Assembly (NCBI GenBank): GCA_026314275.1
Contig: CP111109.1
Span: forward strand, 620,001 to 684,000
Origin: JAGOEY01 sp017997515
GTDB lineage: Bacteria > Pseudomonadota > Gammaproteobacteria > Burkholderiales > Burkholderiaceae_C
DNA length: 64,000 bases
Reading direction: 5' to 3'
This document shows positions 59,795 to 64,000 of this stretch, one piece after another (position 1 is the stretch's first letter; the number at the start of each line of letters is the position of its first letter). Below the pieces are notes generated by a model. That model saw only the letters and a list, made by a program, of their open reading frames with translations, did not search any database and was not told the DNA's origin. A program made the translations under genes and the position numbers.

Positions 59795-61269
59795 TCTTAC
59801 TGTGTCACAAGAGTAGCTTTGGGCGCACCCTTCCACAGCAGGGGCACTGACCGAGACGGGCGATCAACTGGTAGCTCAGCCGATGGCGCAGGCTCGTGAT
59901 CGATGTCGCCACGTGGCGCTGCGCGCGCAGGACTGCCGCGGGGGATGTAATCCTCGGGAAAGGCAGGCATCTGGCGTTCGATGAAGTTTTTTTTACCGCC
60001 GACAGGCTTGTCGACAACGAGGCGTTCTGCCATCAGGAACCCGTAGGCCGCGATGCTCAGGCAGGCGTGGTGGTGGAAGCCCCGCCAGCCACGTCCCTCG
60101 TAGTGGCCCAAGCCGAAGTCCTGCTTCAGGTCCTGGTAGTCCCGCTCGATGCGCCAGCGCTGATAGGTAGCTCTGACCAAGTCGGCTATGGGCGTGTCCT
60201 CGGGCAGCGTGGACAGGATGTACTTGCAGGGCTCGGCCTGATCCTTGGGCCATTCAATGAGCAACCATTGCAGCGGACGCAGCCTCGCCTTGCCGGCATT
60301 GCCGCCGGCGTGGCGCACGCGCAGTGCGGCGAAGCGCCCGCTGAGCGGCGCGTTGGTGCCTTCGCGCCAGGTGATGGTCTGGAATGCCCGTTCGGGCAAG
60401 GACATGGCCAAGGCCTTGACGCTCATCGGTTGCAACTCAGGAGTCCGGCGCGGCATCACCGGTGGCCGCCCTGTGCCGCTGTAGGGTACAGGTGGCAGCG
60501 GCTCAACCCCCGGAGCCCAAACCACCACCGCCGAGGTCACTCCCACAGCATAAGTCAGCCCCATGTCGCTCAAGGCCTGGCGGAAGGCGGTGTCCACGCC
60601 GTAGCCTGCGTCGGCCAGCACGCAATGGTGCGGAGCGCCGTCGGCCAGAAGCGCGCGCAATTGCTGCAAGGCGATTTGCGGTTTGGTCGCGAATTCCACA
60701 TCCTCCGGTACACCGGCCCGGGCCTTGCGGCCCGCATCTGTCGCCCATTCCTCGGGCAGGTAGAGCTGCCACGCCACCGGAATGCTGCCTTGATCGCAGG
60801 CCAGCGACACGCTCACAGCCACCTGGCAGTTGTCCTGTTTGCCCAACATCCCGCAGTATTGCCGGGCCACGCCTACCGAGTGTTTGCCCTTCTTCGGGAA
60901 TCCGGTGTCGTCAATGATCCACCAGCCACCACGGCTGAAATCCATCTTCGGCACGACCCACTGACAAACCCGTCTGAGCATCTCGGCATCAGACCACTGC
61001 GCCTTGGCAACGAAATGATGCAGCGACTGATGCCTGGCGCTTGCATGCAGGGGATCAACGCGGGCTGCCATCGGCTCCACGCTCTTGCGTGCCAGCGGCA
61101 GCATCAACCCTGTGCAATAGCCTCTGAGACCTGAGTGCCGATCTGAATGGCCAAGTCCATCGGCCAAATGTTCCAAGTACCGCTCAAACCGTTCGATGGC
61201 ATCCATCATTCCTCACGTAAAAAATGAAGAGGTCTCGATAATGCCATGATTTTATTGACACAGTAAGAT
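59795..61269 (-). mobile_element. IS701-family element, 1475 bp
   Basis: Perfect 13-bp terminal inverted repeats TCTTACTGTGTCA/TGACACAGTAAGA. TTAA flanks both sides (59791-59794 and 61270-61273), consistent with the 4-bp YTAR duplication of the IS701 family. One intact transposase is present. Confidence 0.88.
59797..61209 (-). CDS. IS701-family transposase
   Basis: The 470-residue DDE enzyme has an N-terminal region (LADGLGHSDRHSGLRGYCTG), the first Asp in WWIIDDTGFPKKGKHSVGVA, the second in HHCVLADAGYGVDTAFRQAL, and Glu in YQRWRIERDYQDLKQDFGLG. The frame has no interruptions, so the copy may be active. The stop lies 2 bp inside the IS end. Confidence 0.92.
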   Translation of the reverse strand: MMDAIERFERYLEHLADGLGHSDRHSGLRGYCTGLMLPLARKSVEPMAARVDPLHASARHQSLHHFVAKAQWSDAEMLRRVCQWVVPKMDFSRGGWWIIDDTGFPKKGKHSVGVARQYCGMLGKQDNCQVAVSVSLACDQGSIPVAWQLYLPEEWATDAGRKARAGVPEDVEFATKPQIALQQLRALLADGAPHHCVLADAGYGVDTAFRQALSDMGLTYAVGVTSAVVVWAPGVEPLPPVPYSGTGRPPVMPRRTPELQPMSVKALAMSLPERAFQTITWREGTNAPLSGRFAALRVRHAGGNAGKARLRPLQWLLIEWPKDQAEPCKYILSTLPEDTPIADLVRATYQRWRIERDYQDLKQDFGLGHYEGRGWRGFHHHACLSIAAYGFLMAERLVVDKPVGGKKNFIERQMPAFPEDYIPRGSPARAAPRGDIDHEPAPSAELPVDRPSRSVPLLWKGAPKATLVTQ

Positions 61270-61273
61270 TAAG

Positions 61274-61434
61274 GATGCTCTGCATAACTCTACGCGAGTG
61301 TGTGTAGTGCGGATCGGGATGGGATGCAAGGCGCATTTCGCAGCCCAATAGCATGGCTATTGGCTAGAAAGGCAACGCCGCAGACCGCCCGAGCCCGCGC
61401 TATCACACGCCGCGAGGAGTTATGCAGAGCGTCC
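61274..61434. mobile_element. 161-bp MITE-like element at the end of hinT
   Basis: Ends GGATGCTCTGCATAACTC and GAGTTATGCAGAGCGTCC are inverted repeats (17 of 18). TTAA flanks both sides (61270-61273 and 61435-61438). It has no gene. The repeats differ from those of the adjacent IS701 element. The right TTAA contains the hinT stop codon. Confidence 0.75.
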
Positions 61435-61800
61435 TTAACCCTTGAGCCAGGGCCGTGGCCCACCCATGACATGGATATGCAGGTGGTGCACTTCCTGGCC
61501 GCCCTCGGCTCCGGTGTTGGTGACGATACGGAAACCGCCGTCCGGGTACGGGTTGCAGCCCTGCTCACGTGCCAGCTTCGGTGCCAGCACCATCATGCGG
61601 CCCAGCAAAGCTTCATGCTCTGGCCCTACGTGGTCCATGGAAGGAATGTGGACTTTCGGGATCATCAGAAAGTGCACAGGCGCCCAGGGATGGATGTCAT
61701 GAAAAACGAAAATTTCTTCGTCTTCGTAGACCTTCTTCGAGGGAATCTGGCCCGCAACGATCTTGCAAAAAATACAGTTCGAATCGGTGTGCATAACCAC
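61435..61800 (-). CDS. hinT: HIT-family nucleotide-binding protein
   Basis: HinT hydrolyses adenosine phosphoramidates. The 121 residues (or 119 from MHTDSN at 61794) have CIFCKIVAGQIPSKKVYEDE and the catalytic HxHxH motif in QEVHHLHIHVMGGP. The stop TAA is part of the TTAA target duplication of the MITE-like element. It overlaps the upstream DUF4870-like gene's stop region. Confidence 0.93.
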   Translation of the reverse strand: MVMHTDSNCIFCKIVAGQIPSKKVYEDEEIFVFHDIHPWAPVHFLMIPKVHIPSMDHVGPEHEALLGRMMVLAPKLAREQGCNPYPDGGFRIVTNTGAEGGQEVHHLHIHVMGGPRPWLKG

Positions 61801-62190
61801 TCAGTCCGGCAGGCGGTTATCGGTGAAGCGCATCCAGCCCTTGACGCAGCGGTACAGGTACCACAGGCCAATCACCGTGTACGCCGCCATGCCGGGCAGC
61901 AGAAACAGCAACCACAGCGGTGAACACAGCACCAGCCAGAAAATGGTCCACCAGAAGGTGCGGATCATGTAGTTGTGGTGCGCGTTGTAGAGCGGGTCCA
62001 CCTCCTCGCCGCGCTTGATGTAGTTCACCACCAGCGCAATCACCGCCAGCATGCCCGCGCTGGCCCAGGCCACGGTGTGCAGGCCGTACAGCACATGCAT
62101 GACCGTGCGGTCGTTGTCGGTGTGGACAGGGGTCGTTGCCGATGGAGCCGTCTGGGGCTCCACCACTTTGACGTCGATGATGTCGTTCAT
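61801..62190 (-). CDS. DUF4870-like small membrane protein
   Basis: The 129 residues have three hydrophobic segments (VLYGLHTVAWASAGMLAVIA, TIFWLVLCSPLWLLFLLPG, AYTVIGLWYLYR) and the DNDRTVMHVLYGLHTVAW block typical of this betaproteobacterial family. Function unknown. It lies between hisE and hinT, overlapping hisE by 4 bp. Confidence 0.82.
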   Translation of the reverse strand: MNDIIDVKVVEPQTAPSATTPVHTDNDRTVMHVLYGLHTVAWASAGMLAVIALVVNYIKRGEEVDPLYNAHHNYMIRTFWWTIFWLVLCSPLWLLFLLPGMAAYTVIGLWYLYRCVKGWMRFTDNRLPD

Positions 62191-62555
62191 TCGTTCACTC
62201 CTTCACGTGCCAGCGCCTTGCGTAAAGCCTTTTCCTCAATGCCGCTGGTGCCCTCGCGGCGCTCCAGTTCAGTGATCACATCGGCAGGTGACAGGCCGTA
62301 ATGCGCCAGCGCCACCATGGTGTGGAACCACAAATCGGCCACTTCGTTCACTATTTTTTGCGTATCGCCGCCGTGGTCGGCGTCTTTGGCAGCCAAAACC
62401 ACCTCAGTGGCCTCTTCGCCGATCTTCTTGAGAAAAGCGTCTGGACCTTTGTGCAATAGCCGTGCCACGTAACTGGCACCGGGGTCGCCGCCATTGACAA
62501 CTTTGCGGCTTTCGATCACGGCGGCCAGACGCGCCAGGGAGTCATTGGAGGACAT
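62187..62555 (-). CDS. hisE: Phosphoribosyl-ATP diphosphatase
   Basis: It converts PR-ATP to PR-AMP, the second step of histidine synthesis. The 122-residue all-alpha MazG-like fold has the metal-binding EEATEVVLAAKDAD and NEVADLWFHTMVAL. It is separate from hisI, as usual in Betaproteobacteria, and lies 7 bp after it. Confidence 0.94.
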   Translation of the reverse strand: MSSNDSLARLAAVIESRKVVNGGDPGASYVARLLHKGPDAFLKKIGEEATEVVLAAKDADHGGDTQKIVNEVADLWFHTMVALAHYGLSPADVITELERREGTSGIEEKALRKALAREGVNE

Positions 62556-62562
62556 AGACGTT

Positions 62563-62961
62563 TTATTTGTAGATGGAAGACGGGTCTTTCAAGACCGGCT
62601 CAGTCACTTGCCAGGCACCGTCGCGGTACAGGCTGAAAAAACAGCTGTGGCGGCCGGTGTGGCAGGCGATACCGGGCTCGTGGCCGGTCTGGGTGACCAT
62701 CAGCAATAACACGTCGTTGTCGCAGTCCATCCGGATTTCGTGCACGGTTTGCACGTGGCCCGACTCTTCACCCTTGAACCACAGCTTGTTGCGCGACCGG
62801 CTGAAGTACACCGCCCGGCCCAGCTCGGCCGTTTTTTGCAAGGCCTCGCGGTTCATCCACGCAAACATCAGCACGTCTTTGCTGCCGTGCTCCTGCGCAA
62901 TCACCGGCACCAAGCCCTGCGCGTCCCATTTCACATCATTTAACCAATTCATACCGAACAT
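62563..62961 (-). CDS. hisI: Phosphoribosyl-AMP cyclohydrolase
   Basis: It opens the adenine ring of PR-AMP. The 132 residues from MFGMNWLNDVKWD (or 129 from MNWL at 62952) have AWMNREALQKTAELGRAVYF, the metal-binding DCDNDVLLLMV, and GIACHTGRHSCFF. A longer frame to 63144 lies inside hisF. Confidence 0.93.
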   Translation of the reverse strand: MFGMNWLNDVKWDAQGLVPVIAQEHGSKDVLMFAWMNREALQKTAELGRAVYFSRSRNKLWFKGEESGHVQTVHEIRMDCDNDVLLLMVTQTGHEPGIACHTGRHSCFFSLYRDGAWQVTEPVLKDPSSIYK

Positions 62962-62983
62962 TGTCGGTGATTTGGATGACAGC

Positions 62984-63763
62984 TTAAACACGCACCGGGA
63001 TACCCCGCGCAGCCATACAGGCCTTGGCTTCGGCGACGGTGAATTCACCGTAATGGAAGATGCTGGCGGCCAACACGGCGTCGGCACCACCTTGCTGGAC
63101 ACCGTCTGCCAGATGCTCCAACGTGCCGACACCACCCGAGGCAATCACGGGCACGCTGATAGCGTCGCTCACGGCGCGGGTCAGCGCCAGGTCGAAGCCA
63201 CTTTTGGTGCCATCACGGTCCATGCTGGTGAGCAAAATTTCACCCGCGCCGCGCCGTGCCATCTCGGTCGCCCAGGCCACCGCATCGAGGCCGGTGTTCT
63301 TGCGGCCACCGTGGCTGTAAACGTCCCAGCCCGGGCCCCGGGTTACTGCGTCTTCCGCGTTGCGGCGTTTGGCGTCAATCGCCACGACGATGCACTGCGC
63401 GCCGTATTTGGCCGAGGCGTCCTCGATCACCTGAGGGTTGGCAATGGCGGCGGAGTTAAAACTGACCTTGTCGGCCCCGGCGTTGAGCAGGCGGCGCACG
63501 TCTTCGACCACTCGCACACCACCTCCCACGGTCAGCGGGATAAATACTTGGGAGGCAACGGCCTCGATGATGTGCAGGATCAGATCGCGGCCATCGGAGG
63601 TAGCGGTAATGTCGAGGAAAGTGAGTTCGTCGGCGCCTTGATCGTTGTAACGGGCGGCAATCTCCACCGGGTCACCGGCGTCACGCAGCTCAACGAAGTT
63701 GACGCCCTTGACGACCCGACCTCCGGTCACGTCAAGGCAGGGAATGATGCGTTTAGCAAGCAT
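62984..63763 (-). CDS. hisF: Imidazole glycerol phosphate synthase, cyclase subunit
   Basis: HisF makes imidazole glycerol phosphate from PRFAR with ammonia supplied by HisH. The 259-residue TIM barrel has the catalytic Asp in IPCLDVTGGRVVKG and in VVAIDAKRRNAED, plus phosphate-binding VGGGVRVVED and IASGGVGTLEHLADG. It leads hisF-hisI-hisE here; other his genes should lie beyond. Confidence 0.96.
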   Translation of the reverse strand: MLAKRIIPCLDVTGGRVVKGVNFVELRDAGDPVEIAARYNDQGADELTFLDITATSDGRDLILHIIEAVASQVFIPLTVGGGVRVVEDVRRLLNAGADKVSFNSAAIANPQVIEDASAKYGAQCIVVAIDAKRRNAEDAVTRGPGWDVYSHGGRKNTGLDAVAWATEMARRGAGEILLTSMDRDGTKSGFDLALTRAVSDAISVPVIASGGVGTLEHLADGVQQGGADAVLAASIFHYGEFTVAEAKACMAARGIPVRV

Positions 63764-63787
63764 GGGTATCCAAAAAAGAAGAGGCGA

Positions 63788-64000
63788 TCAGACCAGCGCC
63801 AGATGCTGCCCGCCCGTCCAGCGCGCACCAGCAGCCAGGGTGACCGGCGTGTCGATCTGCGCAGCTTCAATACACAGCATCTGCACATAACCGTCCGGCG
63901 GCATGTCGGCCAGGGTGGCGCATTTGGCGGGGCCGGGGTTCCAGACCACGGTGTTGCCCAGGCTGGCGCTTTGGGCGACCTGCACAGTCTTGTGGCCATC
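63788..64000 (-). CDS. D-hexose-6-phosphate mutarotase-like protein, C-terminal part
   Basis: The reading frame runs off the window. Its end reads TVVWNPGPAKCATLADMPPD and QMLCIEAAQIDTPVTLAAGA, blocks typical of YeaD-type hexose-6-phosphate mutarotases. The N-terminal part and active-site residues are not visible. It lies upstream of hisF, 24 bp away, in the same direction. Confidence 0.8.
   Translation of the reverse strand, partial: DGHKTVQVAQSASLGNTVVWNPGPAKCATLADMPPDGYVQMLCIEAAQIDTPVTLAAGARWTGGQHLALV

Overview
The window is about 64 kb of GC-rich chromosome from a betaproteobacterium, most likely Comamonadaceae (Rhodoferax/Polaromonas/Acidovorax-like). The evidence is the gene orders hemA-prfA-prmC-grxD, rplU-rpmA-obgE-proB, pilBCD-coaE-zapD-yacG, petABC-sspAB-tRNA-Thr and hisFIE-hinT-tatABC, together with two families of dispersed intergenic repeats whose style fits that family. 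All function calls come from reading translated sequence; no database search was run.

Region by region: 1-1.9 kb is a decayed chromosomal integron. A frameshifted and truncated intI points right, a single cassette carries a DUF2971-like gene pointing left with a recognisable attC, and a second cassette is cut by a partial IS481-type element. 2-8.7 kb carries serA and, divergently, a glycerol-3-phosphate ABC importer with a phosphodiesterase (ugpBAECQ). 8.7-31.4 kb is housekeeping: an MscS-type channel, hemA-prfA-prmC-grxD, an AAA+ ATPase, a CNNM-type membrane protein, a lytic transglycosylase, proS, rppH, proB, obgE, rpmA-rplU, ispB, tRNA-Pro, pilBCD, coaE, zapD and yacG. 31.4-38.6 kb holds mutT, a DUF815 ATPase, argJ, secA, a DUF721 protein and a tricarboxylate-type binding protein.

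38.6-50.1 kb is an integrated satellite-like element at the 3' end of tRNA-Thr. It has a P4-type integrase, a PriCT-2/Toprim-like/DUF927-type primase-helicase, AlpA, a run of small unknown genes, a higBA toxin-antitoxin pair and a small HTH protein, and no capsid, tail or conjugation genes. Both ends carry paired GTTCCCCGG motifs. Two iteron-like regions and two perfect DnaA boxes suggest replication origins. An IS5-family element (IS427-like) interrupts the gene just upstream of alpA and the primase.

50.1-64 kb returns to core genes: tRNA-Thr, sspBA, petCBA, mscL, pdxA, a NIF3-like protein, a DegS-like protease, tatCBA, then hinT, a DUF4870-like protein, hisE, hisI, hisF and the end of a sugar-phosphate mutarotase. 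An IS701-family element and a 161-bp MITE-like element sit between hinT and tatA, nested at three TTAA copies.

Two repeat families run through the core region. Family A (about 55-65 bp) starts near GCCTCTAGCGC and ends in an AGCTAT...ATAGCA hairpin; copies lie between genes, at the end of mutT, and in frame inside the NIF3-like gene. Family B (about 100 bp) centres on CCCCCTGCAAGGGGG, and three of its four copies begin within about 5 bp of a stop codon.
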